Below, piece by piece: positions 50,485 to 63,120 of a stretch of 64,000 nucleotides of DNA. The notes under the pieces were generated by a model, which saw nothing but the letters and a program-made list of their open reading frames with translations, had not been told where the DNA came from and ran no database searches. The stretch's first letter is position 1, and each line of letters begins with the position of its first letter. Position numbers and translations under genes: made by a program. Origin of the DNA: Diadema setosum (lineage: Eukaryota; Echinodermata; Echinoidea; Diadematoida; Diadematidae); assembly GCA_033980235.1 (NCBI GenBank), contig CM067079.1, forward strand, positions 26,989,562 through 27,053,561, given 5' to 3'.

Positions 50485-52820
50485 TGTAATGTCCGTGACG
50501 TTTTAGGTATGAAAGTTTTTGTACAGAGATTAAAATTGATCCAAGTAAGTTAAAATTTGGTTTGCAAAGCTAGAATATGGTGTTACACAAGATTACAAAT
50601 TAAATTTTGAAACACATGAATACTTTTCCAGTAAAATGCGTCACGGACATTACAATGTTATAAATCCTATAGACGTCACGGACATTACTAAGTATCAAAA
50701 ATTTAGAAATACTTTTTTAAAAATGCTGAAATTTTGTAATTAAACAATGTTTTTCTGATTATTAATCAATCTGTTACACAAGACTATCAATTAAATTTTG
50801 AAACACATGAACACTTTTCCAGTAAAATGCGTCACGGACATTACAATGTTATAAATCCCATAGACGTCACAGACATTACGAAGTATCAAAAATTTAGAAA
50901 TACCTGTAAATAATGATGAAGTTTTCTAATAGTGCCTGTAATCTTTCTTTGTTAGTGTGAATGTGTGTGTGGGTGTGTGTGTGGGGGTGGGGGGGGGCAG
51001 GTATGTGTGTGTGTGTGTGTGTGGGGGGGGGGGGGTAATACCTTGTTCATCAAATCTTTACCCTTGTTTCTACTTTCATTATCTCACCAACCTGCAGTTG
51101 GGTCGTTCATTTGAGTCAAGTTCTTAACCAAAAAGTCAGTGACATATTTTGTAGCTCATATCACTGCAGTTCATGGAGATGGATGTACTGTTACATTCAT
51201 GAAAAGACAGGGTACATCTAATCTGTTCGTCTATAGCAATGAAGAAGAGTCTTCATCGAGAAGACACAGATTATTGAGTGTCTGTCTTCTCTAACAATGG
51301 ACAATCTAAATATATGTTCCTTTAAACAAAACTTTGAAGCTAAATAACTAAACTTTTTTACAAAATAGCAGTAGCAGTAGCTCACAATCTACCCTGTAGT
51401 AGAATTGCATCTAGGCATTTTTTGCTTTGGTTATGTGTTCTCTTAACTGTACTTAATTTTGGTGCATGATGAACCACTTAAATTAGCCTTTATTGTACCA
51501 TGATTGTACATTCATGTTTATTATTGCCACTTATTAAAGAAAATCATGTATCAAAGAAATGCTATATATGTTGTAAAGCTAGCTCATACAAAAAAAGATG
51601 TCAGCAGAAAGAACTAAACAAAAAGTTAATCACTTATTATGTTCAAGGTTCATCAAAGGTGTAATATCTGTAACATCCATGGGCTTGTTCCTATATATAA
51701 AAAAAAATTGTACCATCAATATCATTCGAATATCAGAGATAAATATCAATATTACTGATTATGTATTCTCCATGTTATGATTTACTTATGAAGATTGTTA
51801 CATTTGTCAGTATTGAGCCATTGTTTGATATCATTTCATTTTTGTATTATTACATTGCATCACTCATATAACATGTCTATTTTTACCTTGGAAGATGAAA
51901 AGAGAAGAGATAAATATTTCAGAGAAATTGTTTAAAAGTTGACATGATTTATTTCATGGCATTGTATGTTTAAAAAATGAGAAAAAATGAAAACAAAAGA
52001 AAAAGAAAGTACCCTGGGTATTAGGTAACTGACTGATATTTCATGTATTTTCAAAGTGCATAAGATTGTAATGTCCATGATGTTTTAAGACTTTTCTCTT
52101 TGAGTTTTCTTTTCAGTTTAAGTTTTGGGGATTGCTTCAATGACAGTGTTTATGTATTTTTAGATGATTGTAGAAGACATACCATGTAGAATAGTCTAAA
52201 TTGTGAAAGTACTTCCATTTTACCGTATCTATATACTTTTATTAAATAATATTGAGTTGTTTATTGTTGCCATGGAAACTGAAAAACATTGTTTATTTCA
52301 CAGAATGGACTAAAAAGTATCTTTATGTACCCTACAGTCCTTTTGCTTCAGAAAAAGTAGAAAAAATAGTTTTTCACTAACCTTAATTTCAGTTTTTAAT
52401 AAGTGGACAAAAGTGTAATGTCCGTGACACTCAAAATGTAATGTCCGTGACGCCAGATTTCTTTCCATCATTGTCATTTGAAACACTTTTTAATTTAAAT
52501 TTGTTTAAAATATGTTACAGCAATATCAAAACATTCATTGTAAAGGAAAAATGTCTTATTAAGATGATTAAACTCACAGAGTTTGTAAACTATTTGTTGG
52601 CATGTAAAGAGTTGTGTCCAAAAAATGTAATGTCCGTGACGTACAACATTTTCTGGCATAATTAAACAACGATTGTATATTTTTTTCTTATATTCACAGT
52701 GTTGTTTTATCTACATGTGTGGTGTGTGATCACCAAGTATTAGCTTCAGATAAATGTTTTCTCTTTTAAAACTAACCTCATAAAGTGTCAAAAAATGTCT
52801 GAAATGTAATGTCCGTGACG
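50485..52820. repeat. domain with ten TGTAATGTCCGTGACG motifs in both orientations
   Basis: Forward copies lie at 50485, 52067 (degenerate), 52414, 52437, 52626 and 52805. Reverse copies lie at 50639, 50674, 50830 and 50865. The reverse copies sit in a tandem duplication of about 133 bp (50579-50711 and 50771-50903). Spacing is irregular and no protein is encoded. Several copies contain a CRE half-site (TGACG). Confidence 0.85.
50957..51035. repeat. GT microsatellite with poly(G) runs
   Basis: GT runs alternate with G9-G12 runs. Confidence 0.95.
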
Positions 52821-52840
52821 CTGGACTTGCCATCTACATT

Positions 52841-53012
52841 TAGGAAAGAATGCTCAAAGTAATACAGGTGTGAACATTAAATCATTTTTAATACATTTGT
52901 ACAATGTAGTACTGATAAAATATTGTTGGATCTGATAGTGATTTACAGTTTGGATAAGTAGAAAAGTCTGTTACATCTACATTAAGAAAGAATGCTCAAA
53001 GTGATACAGGTG
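52841..53012. repeat. right direct repeat plus short tandem duplication
   Basis: A block GAATGCTCAAAGTRATACAG occurs at about 52848 and again at about 52989, on either side of the second copy of the AAAATATTGTTGGATCTGAT repeat. Confidence 0.75.
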
Positions 53013-53724
53013 TGTATACATACATGTACATGTATATATTGTAAGATGGTCAATTACATGATCTACTGGTTTCCTTTACGAACAGGACATTGATAGATCA
53101 ACAACATTTTATCATAGTTGACAACCCTTTAATGCTTGCATTGGCGATAGAAATCCTAACAGGAAGCAGAAATAATTCACAGGCAACCAGGCTAAAGTGG
53201 CCACCCTGGCTCAGTGGCTGCACAAGTCCAGACACAGGATAGATGCCATATTGTATCAAAGTCAAGAAAACAATGAATTTTCATATATCTGCTCAATGTA
53301 CTGTAGTAACATAGCTTGCCTGTCCTTATCTCTCAACTTTAAAGTGCCTCCAAAACATTGTTTGCACCTATGTACAGATATGGAAAAGGCTTGGCTGATT
53401 TTTGGTTTGCTAATATTGACTAATGGGCATGGAGGGAGAAACAATCTTGAAGTTCCTTCGGGAGCATCGTTGAGTTGTTGATTCAAGTGTGTTACGTGTA
53501 CATGTCCATCTAGGAAAAGATTACATAAGACACACATGTCTCGTCTTTTCAACTGGCATTCAAGTTTGTTTGTTTGTTTTTTCCAATAGCAACAACATTT
53601 CAAAGCGTGAGTGAGTGCTTCCGCCCTCAAAAAAAAAAAAAGAAGTTCTTATAGACAAAACAGTTAATTCCTGGAATATCCAAAGGAAACAGTCTTCCAC
53701 TGCTGTGTACATCATAGACTTTCA

Positions 53725-55006
53725 TGCCCTGTTAAACCCACAAATGTAAAAACGCCCACAAATGTAAAAATGCCCACAAATGTAAAAATACATCGCCCAC
53801 AAATGTAGAAATCAACCACAAATGTAAAAATTTAACATCGCCCACAAATGTAGAAAACGCCCACTAATGTAGAAATTATTTCAAACGTCACCCACAAATG
53901 TAAAAACGACAAGTACTATAGTACGTTGATATAAATAGACCCTTTTTTTAGGATAGCAGTGCACTTCTTGTAAAATAATGTGTACGTGTACGGAGAGTGA
54001 GTGCATGTGTGTGGGTATAGTAGTGGAGAGTTCAGCGGGGGAGATGGATGCGTGTGCGTGTGTCTGTCTGTGTGTTACGGTGTGCTGCGTGTCACACCTT
54101 TCCGGCTGGCAGCTGCGCCTCCGGGCAAGTTACGCGGGCTTGTTGCGAGTACGAGCAGTACAATTTCTGCGGGTGGACAAAGATATTAAAGAGTTCCGTA
54201 CTTGCGTTTTACCTGCTAGACGCGTGCCACTTACCTGCCATTTGCATGCCGGCCTGCCATGGAGTATTGTTGCATGTACTACTGTGATAACATGCTTGTC
54301 TTCTGTCTGTTTGTGTGTGTGTGTGCTTGTGTGTGTGTGTGTGTGTGTATGTATGTTTTCCTGCAAGTTTCTGTTTCTGGGCGGCGGGTGAGGACTGCAT
54401 GACTTATCTGCAAAGGAATCCCTCTCGAGGTAATTTGAAATGGCAGAAAGTCATACAGAATGTCTATTATACTCTCAACTATTCTAAACCAGCAGAGAGG
54501 CAGTAACTGGCCAACACCACTGCGGGGAGCTCCGGAGAAAAAAAAAAACTCCCCGCAAGTCAACCCGCAGGCTTCCCCAGACACAATGTGACAAGGCCTT
54601 AGTTTTAAAGCTCCAGTCCCTGTATGTCGCTCGTAACTGAAAACGGATCGGCTTCGACAGGTCACAGTACACGGAATACATGCAATTAAGTAGCGCGCTT
54701 CTACTTGCAGGTAAGACGCACGAAATAAGGGTCTACATAAACGCCCACTTAGTAGAAATACGTCAACCACAAATGTAAAAATTTTTTACATTTGTGGTTG
54801 ATGTTTGAATTTTTTACTACATTAGTGGGAGTTTTTTACATTTGTGGGCGCTGTCGTTTTTACATTTGTGGTTGAAATTTTTTACATTTGTGGGCGGTGT
54901 TTTTTACATTTGTGGGCGATTTTTACATTTGTGGGCGATGTATTTTTACATTTGTGGGCGTTTTTACATTTGTGGGCGTTTTTACATTTGTGGGTTTAAC
55001 ATGCCC
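53725..55006. mobile_element. 1.27-kb element with ends built from CCCACAAATGTAAAAA arrays
   Basis: The element (53730-55001) begins TGTTAAACCC and ends GGGTTTAACA, with TGCCC on both flanks (53725-53729 and 55002-55006). Eight CCCACAAATGTAAAAA-like units form the left end and about ten inverted units, plus two in forward orientation, the right end. The 0.8-kb centre (53915-54740) is GC-richer, with a TG microsatellite (54305-54358). Its open frames follow that repeat and show no domain. It is probably non-autonomous; the centre may be captured DNA. Confidence 0.88.
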
Positions 55007-57620
55007 TCTTGAAAAAAATGACAACTGTGAAAAGGAACTGCGTTAATGGACTGGCAACATCTACACACTTTCTTTGAAAGTTGTGCAAGACCCCCACACC
55101 CACATCTACTCCAGTTAGACCCAGCTGCGGTCATTACACCGTGCAAGTAATTGGAGGGGGGGGGGGGGGTAAATAGTCAGGTATTAGCAATAAACCGATG
55201 GAAAAATGAAATGGAGAATGAGTCAGGGGACACGGATGAATGGTGCACACATGGTGGCCTTGGACGAAACACAAGTGGGGATGTAGGGAGAAGATGCCTG
55301 ACAAAAATAGCAGGGACTTCTTTGCAGGAAATGTGCTGTGCTGATAGAGTGGAAGGGGGCAGGAATGATACAACAAAATCCACACTGTGTTTGAAGCGTG
55401 TGGGTTGATAATATACACATTTGTATTACTGCATGGATCGGGGCATACCAATTGAGACGCTGTTACATTTTACAGGTGGAAGTCTTTCATTATCTCAACA
55501 AAGCTTAGTACAGATAGCAGTGGATAAATGGTATTAATGGAGTGTGATTGTAATCTGGAGGGGAGAGAGACATTTTATTTCACTTTCTGCTGAAGTCAAC
55601 AAACTTTTAAAGTTTCTCCATACTTTTTGCCTTTACTTCATTTCTATAGACATGCTCCAGTTGTTGTTAAACCCATAGATATAGCTCAAGAAAACAATTC
55701 TGGCTGAAATGTTTCCTTTCTAACATTTCAAGAGAAAATTAGTTTATTTCTTTAGCCATAGCAACATTTTCAATTAAATTCATTTAATGGTATTTCAGAC
55801 TCTAGAAGTTCTAATGAAAAAAAATTGGATGACACTGGAAGAAAGAATATGAGGGATTTTCTTTTTTTTTAACAAATTCTCAAGAAAGGGAGTATCTGGA
55901 TGGAAGGCTACTGGTACCTCCACAGTGAAAAAAAGACTCACTATGGGGACAATGTGAAGGGGCAAGGGGCACATGAACAAAAGGCACAAGAAGTGCCATG
56001 GAGGTATAAAATGTTTTGAAGGACCCCCCCACCCTTTCCTGAACTCCTTTCTTGGGCCATCAACCCTCTTCGGTGCTCTCCATTCACCTGTAAGGTTTCA
56101 CAGCCCTTGCTACACTCAACAGTACTTAGTTCTCATCATGCTCTGCGCTTCACACACTGCATGGATTTCTTATGCACATTGTAATACCAAACGCTGGGTC
56201 ATAGTGCATTCATATTTACAGCACTCACATGAATTGTTTGGAACGTAATACTACAGTAGTAGTAACATGCTTTAATAATCCTGTGTTTGAAATAATTTTG
56301 GCTCTCTGAAATACTTTCATGTTCAGGGAGTTCTCTCTTTCTTGCAGTTTAAAGATTTTGGGTTAGGCCTATAAAACTACCGTAAATCATATGAAGAGCT
56401 ATAAAAAAGTAGGCAATGCTATACAGTTGTTGTTATTTCACCATAGCAACAAAATCAAGATTCCCATAGGATGACAAATCACAGAGTGAAATAATTCAAA
56501 TTATCACTGATTTGTTACCTCTCTTCTTTATTGAATGGCAGTGGTAGTTCAATTCAATTCAATTCAATTTTATTAAATTCTAATCGATTTGCTACCAATG
56601 CTTTTATTAAAACATATTTCTACACTTTATATTGCACACATCTATTAAATTTAAAACAACACATTTTATAATGTATAATGCATACAAACACTCATACTGA
56701 GACAAATACAATGTACATGTTACTCTCTTTTTCCAATAAAAGACAGATACGATGCCTTAATGACACCCTATTGGTGTGCACTGACATTTCAGTGTCAGCA
56801 CGTCATTGCTATAGAATCAGATGCAGCGCGGCATGTGTACAATCCTGTGGGGGTAGAACGCTGGACACAAACATGCAATTAATCTGTGATTACTAACTCT
56901 CATTATGGCTAAATTGCCTTCTGTAAGAAGACCTACTGGGCTGGCACATAATGGGGATATGGAGTCATTTCTGTGAAGTCCATGGGGCAGAACAGGGGGT
57001 TGTAAAGGGGAGGAATGCTTGCACGCAACACTGCAATGTGAAGCACATTTTAGGTCCATACACCACATAATGCATAATTGCACATTATACATTATACATT
57101 TGGTGAGCAGTGTTACTGTTTGTAAATCAAGGAAAATACAATTGTACATATGTAGCTCGAGGATGACCACAATAGTATTTAAAAAATGAAAACATGCAAG
57201 TCAAACATACAGGCTGGTTGAAGTTTTGATTTCTGTTACTGCACTCTCTCCCAAACCGATAAAAGTTTTCTGCATAAAGAAAATAACCTTCAAAGCAATG
57301 GAACTTCTAATAAACAGACTAATGAATACCTTTGTGAAAGTAAACAAATCATTACAAGGTTATGACCTTTGGTATTGTATCACTAAATTAATCAAATACT
57401 TTAATACAATTAGTCATCACTGAGAAGAGATTTGATTCAGGTTTTCAAATTTCCCACAAATTTCAATTACATAAGCTAGTATTTTGACCCCTTTAACTCA
57501 AAATGACTTTTTCCTCACCAACCAACAGACATACATTGTAACATAATGCATAAAATGCTATCTACAAATAAATACAGATTATTCAAATTCATGAAATTCT
57601 TCCGTCGAGATGTTTACATT

Positions 57621-57934
57621 GCAACTGATTGACAAATTGCCCTACATCGACGTAAATAAGCACTGAATTGATCAGTGTTTTAGTAGTAGCCATGATAAAA
57701 AATCATGGGCGTACATGATGTACTCGAGCAGGATTCGAACCCACGACCTCCTGATCACCGGACAGGCGTCATCTCCACTAGACCACCGAGCTTTCGCCCG
57801 ACAGCAAGTGTTGGTTCTAATCCTTACATGTATAGCATGCAGCGGGTACTGCTTTTATTATTCAAATTCATGAAATCCTTCCATCAATTCAGTGCTTATT
57901 TACGTCGATGTAGGGCAATTTGTCAATCAGTTGC
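57621..57934. mobile_element. element with perfect 52-bp inverted repeats around a tRNA-like unit
   Basis: The arms 57621-57672 and 57883-57934 are exact reverse complements. A direct repeat (TTCAAATTCATGAAATYCTT) lies just outside the left arm (about 57583) and inside, next to the right arm (about 57861). The centre carries the minus-strand tRNA-like sequence at 57721-57792. Single arms occur at 13709 and 29288. Confidence 0.85.
57721..57792 (-). repeat. tRNA-like sequence (SINE or tRNA pseudogene)
   Basis: On the minus strand it has a perfect A box TGGTCTAGTGG and B box GGTTCGAATCC, a five-pair T stem (GTGGG/CCTGC, two wobbles) and a mostly paired acceptor stem. The anticodon loop is abnormal: there is no U33 and the fifth stem pair is broken. 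I therefore call it tRNA-derived rather than a working tRNA. Confidence 0.65.
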
Positions 57935-57966
57935 AATAAATACAGATTTTAAACATGTACAGTAGT

Positions 57967-58045
57967 AATGATAATAATAATAATAGTATAATAATAATGA
58001 TAATAAGTATCATTATTATTATTATCATTATTATACTACTACTAC
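57967..58045. repeat. AAT/ATT palindromic microsatellite
   Basis: AAT-type units turn into the complementary ATT-type units, so the tract is self-complementary. Confidence 0.9.
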
Positions 58046-60013
58046 TCCTACTATTCATAATCATATCATATATAATGCAGTCTTCTAAAATATGCCATGT
58101 CTGTTGTACAGTGACACTCTCGGTGCAAGGGGGTGACATACTGTATTCCATCTCACACTGCATACATTGCACATTTGCATTTGTGGCAAATGGGATGAAA
58201 CCATAAATTATACCCAGAATCTACAAATTCAATTTCCAGAGAGTTATAATTGCAATCTAAATCTACTATCTGGAACATGCACGTTTTGCAGAAATCAATT
58301 ACACTGCCTCACTGAGAAACAGCCACCGTATCAAGAGTGAAACACTGCACTGTTACCCATCCCAAGATGTGTAATTTCCTATGACAACGATTCATGTGAG
58401 GGGATACACATGGCTGTGAAGCAATACTTGACTCGCACCAAACTTCAAGCTGCCAAGTAGGTGACATCCAATGTAAACAAAGTCTCTTAAAGAGTCTCAT
58501 GTACAACACAACTTTGTCAGTTAAAGGGAACAGAGGATGTTGCATTCCTATTGCATCGCTACTCATGACACAAGGTACACATGCACAATGTGTACATGAT
58601 CAGGATAATTTCAATTTTAAAAGTAAGAGTTGCTCTTGGCTGGCCTTTGTTTGTTTGTTTGTTTTTTATCACATCTTCTTTACTGGGGAGAGGAATATTA
58701 CATTGCTCATGGATGTTAAGACATATATATGGACTTAATCATTTCTTTGATGATAACAGAAACAACATGATAAAAAAAGAACAATGATAACATTACAATC
58801 ATTTCATTAATGAGACTGTGGCATAATAGTCAAATTACAAATAAATATTATTTTTTGTCATACAGTAGAGCTGACAAACAATCCCTTAATGATCTAATGG
58901 GACTGACAATCAAACAAGCTTGCTCACAGGTACCATCATATTTCATTGTATTTCTATGGTACTCGGACATTGATGTATCAATTGCCATTTTGTTCATTGT
59001 ATTCATGTTCAGTGATACATTTTTGTACATTGTGTAGTATTGAACTTTGTAATGTAAAAACATTTGCTAGCCAAAGACCTTTGATGCATGTTCATTTGAG
59101 AAATGATATGAAAATACTAAAATGAAATAAAACTGAATATAATTACTTGTTTCTCGGTTCGTTGAAAATTTTGCTGTCAAAGATCACATGATCTACCGAA
59201 CTACATGTAGTAAAAACAACAGAAGTGGCCATGATCATCGCACACTAAATTTGAAAGTCATATTTTCCGTAAACTGTACATTATTAATCCAATATATCGA
59301 AAGAATTAAGCTCTCACTCCCAGTATACCAACTGCAGCAGCTGACATAGTTACAAGTGTAAGATTACAAACACATCTAATGTACATTTAAAGACAGGCAT
59401 TTCAATGGCACGGAGTGCAGAAAATGACTTAATGCAGCCACGAGTTCCCATTGATCCCACACGTTTCAGTTAGGGGTAAGCCAGGGCAAAATTAGTCTTT
59501 TCCTGTCTCCTTCGCATGTATACAGCAGTAGTCATGAAAGCTCCGCCGACGTTTCCTTTCCCAAGGAAGTGGATCATGTTAGGACATGACGGGGTTCACA
59601 CGAGCCTCTGAAAGGCCTCTATTGTCATGACTGGAACCACTTTCACTGATGGAAACCACTGAGGCTTCTGCAAAGTCACTTTGCAAATCAGCCTAAAAGC
59701 GGATTCAAGGGGCTCTCCTGTATCAAATATGATACAGATACTACATGTACAATTGTACACTGTAAAAGTCATAGCACACAGTTTTAACTGAGAGGTTCCC
59801 TCTCTTGTGTTACATGTACATAAGTGGATCTACTGTATGTAGCCACTTAAATGTCAATTAAATAGCAAAATGTATACTCTGTACAGTGCAAAGCTCACAG
59901 AAACACTAAGACCTGGAATTTTTATGGTAGATGATTTGAATGACAGACCACTTTTTTTTCTTCAAATTTTAACCACTCATCACTTTGTGGCATACTGCGT
60001 CAAAGCCTTGCCT

Positions 60014-60579
60014 TTAAAGGGAAGATAAACCCCAAGAACAATGTGGATTGAGTGAAAGCAGCAACATTAGTAGAACACATCAGTGAAAGTTTGAAGAAAA
60101 TCGGACAATCGATGCAAAAGTTATGAATTTTTAAAGTTTTGATGTTGGAACCGCTGGATGAGGAGACTACTAGAGGTTATGACGTATGAGTGGACAACAA
60201 TACCAAGAAAATATAAAGAAAATTCTGCAAAAATCCATTTTTCATGAAAATTACAAATTCCATCAACTTGATATTGATATATGTTAAGGGTAGCAATTAT
60301 TCCCCCTGCTTTCTGAAAGCGGTTGGTCCATTGTTTTTTCATAATTCTAGAAAAGTGAATTTTTGTTGAATTTCCTTTATATTTTCTTTGTATTGTTGTC
60401 CACTCATACGTCATATCCTCTAGTAGTCTCCTCATCCAGCGGTTCCAACACCAAAACTTTAAAAATTCATAACTTTTGCATCGATTGTCCGATTTTCCTC
60501 AAACTTTCACTGATATGTTCTACTAATGTTGCTGCTTTCACTCAATCCACATTGTTCTTGGGGTTTATCTTCCCTTTAA
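60014..60579. mobile_element. TTAA-flanked MITE, family B copy 2
   Basis: The left end TTAAAGGGAAGATAAACCCC and the inverted right end abut TTAA (60014-60017 and 60576-60579). Long inverted arms include GGAACCGCTGGATGAGGAGA and its complement. It shares this layout with 46724-47292. Confidence 0.87.
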
Positions 60580-61708
60580 CACCAAGTGCTCTCACTTAAC
60601 CTTGTACCATTGCAAATACTGCATGTGCATACAAACGTGACCTTAAGTAACCCTAAAGGAAATTGAGGCATTGTAACCTTATTTTCTCTACTGGAGAACT
60701 GTTAGCCATATTGGACTAGTTAACAAAAATGCAAACAAAACTACCAATTTTTCTAGACTCAATTACGATGTTACAATTTAAAAGTCATGTATGATGTGAC
60801 ATGTTCAGTACTGAAATACACATTTCTGTCTTGCTTCATACATTTGTAAAAGTTTATTTTCAGCAACAGTTTCAGATAAAATGCTTGAAATTAAATCAGG
60901 AAGGGTTCCTTTGGTACCTTAACTAAAAGTAAAATGAAACAGATATAGTTGTACATGCAGTATTATTAACTTACTTTTCTAGCACAATACCAAGGTATTA
61001 AAACCTTCTAGGGTGAGAACATTTTATAGTTTTAAGTATACAGTAAACTACATAGGCTGTACATTTGGTGCATTTCGTCTAGAATGCTCTCGAGTAGTTT
61101 CCTACAATGTAGGCCTATAATCACATGTTTCTTCTGTCATACTCGTAACACAATACTCCATGGCACACACACACCACTGTATGTACAGTATTTAAACCAC
61201 AGATCTTATCACAAAAATGTGGACCCTCACATCCTGTGATACATTGTACAGTCATGTATGCAAATAAACTCATAATCTCATAAACCATATTAACCACACG
61301 ATAGGGTGGTAATATACATTCGTGTACAGTACCAGTAGCTTAGGAGCAACACTATAAAAGAACCATATGGTTAAATATGAGACATACAAAACAGTACAAT
61401 CAGTAAACATGTAATTCTTCTGAACATTCTGTGTCAAACAAATTCATACAAAGGCTAATTGGGACATCCTACTTATAAACCTAGGTGGAAAATTGCCCTG
61501 ACTACATTGAACTGCAAGTTTATGACTATAACAGATCATTAGCAACATACAACATGTACAATGTACATGTACTGGTAGCTAATAATTATATCACACAATT
61601 TCACTTGTCGTGTATCTTGACATCAAGTCCTTGCGAGGCTCAGTGCAGTATATATAAATGCAAAACTTTGAATTTGAAGGACAAACATAAAAATGCAAAA
61701 GTGAGTCT

Positions 61709-62256
61709 TAAGCCCTGTTTTAACAGAACCTTTCAAACTATAGTTATTGGTACCACGACAAAGTCAAAGTAATGTCAAGGTAATCTTTTTTTCACCCTGC
61801 CTGTTAAAACGGTTCATGCAAAATGTCGCTCAGATGTTGCCACGGTAACTTTTGCCAAATTCTATCCTGTAGCCAGCTAGGGTAATTGCCACGACATCAT
61901 CCTGACGTTGTACTGCGACACATCCCACTACCCAAGCAATTTTAATACAAACATACACTGATCATGTGCATGGAATGTAGCCACTGATCTCTGTGTACAA
62001 TGTACAACTTTGAGATCGATGCTTGTAAAGTAAATGTACAATCTAGAATAGGCGGTGCTACATGTAGCTGGTAGGTATGGTAGTCATCACTGGAGACAGT
62101 CCATTCATGGAAACCTACCCTGGCAAGATTTGTGGTGTGTGTCTGTGAACTGTACCCCTCACTCTCTCCTGTGGTTTTATTGGAATTTTAGAGGAATTTT
62201 GTTCTCTGCACGTTGTCGCGACGTTGCTGTAGTAAGGTCTATTAGAACAGGGCTTA
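61709..62256. mobile_element. 548-bp element with TAAGCCCTGTT inverted ends
   Basis: The left end TAAGCCCTGTTTTAACAGAAC-like and the right end (reverse complement TAAGCCCTGTTCTAATAGAC) are inverted repeats of about 20 bp. The open frame at 62055-62507 crosses its right boundary and is not a credible gene. Confidence 0.65.
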
Positions 62257-63120
62257 CAGACACCATTGTTTTCCCTGCCACCTCTCACTGGCACACAACA
62301 TTCTCACCATCCCCAGATAGTTCCAAGGAGCTGCTGAAAGGGATTACTACTTTGTCTTTAACTTCAAGGTTCAAGTTCAAGACACAAACTTGGGTGAGAG
62401 AGAGAGAGGAAAAAATTAAATATGATATCATATCATATATGATATATCATATTTGCTACCAACCTGTCTATAATGGACATCTATCTGCAGGTGTCATTAT
62501 AAACTAGAATAGCACTCAGAGAGCGCAGGCCTCCGTCAAGCAGTTTATTTAGAACTACCCATTTGGATACGCAGGATGAAAATCGCCAAATTTTCCAATG
62601 GAAGCCTTGTATTCGTGTTAACCTCATCAGCTCCCTGCTGCATGGCACCTCACTCAAGCAGAATACATGTTCACTGTATGTGATTTACTGCACATCTGTT
62701 CAATGCAAACCTCAAATAAGTATAGCATGATCCGCAAAGTCAATGACCCTATAGGAATTGCTCATAAAAAAAAGAAGAAAATCCTTCAAAAATTAATAAA
62801 AATTCCCGGATCACTACCAAAATTCAATCATCTGTTCCTTGTGTCATAATAAAGTTTTCTTGCACGTTTCATCCAAATCCATTTACAACTATTTTGAGTT
62901 TAATATTTCGCACACAAACAAACAAACCGATGCAGACAAAAGCAAACATTGCAATCTCCTAGGTAGAGGTAGGTCTTAGTATCAATAATAATGACATTTG
63001 ATAATTCTCTTAAATTTTGCTAAATAAGTCACATTTAATAGAATACCCTGATAAGCGCTCGATACTCTTCTGATGGAGTTCGGCCGACATTTCCATGGCG
63101 ACAGGATATTTTTCACTCAC

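Larger units (their letters stand above)
25174..63120 (-). other. FBXO45: single giant FBXO45 intron (37,947 bp)
   Basis: The intron has donor GTGAGT and acceptor TTCCCAG and splits the SPRY domain in phase 0 between Glu191 and Val192. I find no nested gene. It is filled by MITEs, foldback and tandem-array elements (listed separately) and apparently unique AT-rich DNA, e.g. 28100-30600, 41000-43700, 48000-49000, 55100-57500 and 58700-60000. The longest internal open frame is 188 codons (48514-49080, minus) and has no domain. Confidence 0.95.

Noticed and set aside
53737..53910. Regularly repeated 16-mers resembling a CRISPR array
   Set aside because: Eukaryotic context, irregular and very short spacers, and inverted copies at the other end of the same element.
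57721..57792. Functional tRNA gene
   Set aside because: The pol III boxes are good, but the anticodon loop lacks U33 and stem pairs are broken. It sits inside a mobile element.
62055..62507. 150-codon + strand frame
   Set aside because: It crosses the right end of an inverted-repeat element and ends in low-complexity GA and TA sequence.
63010..63120. 36-residue extension of FBXO45 exon 1
   Set aside because: It reads through a clean GTGAGT donor, and the true SPRY C-terminus is encoded by the 25-kb exon.
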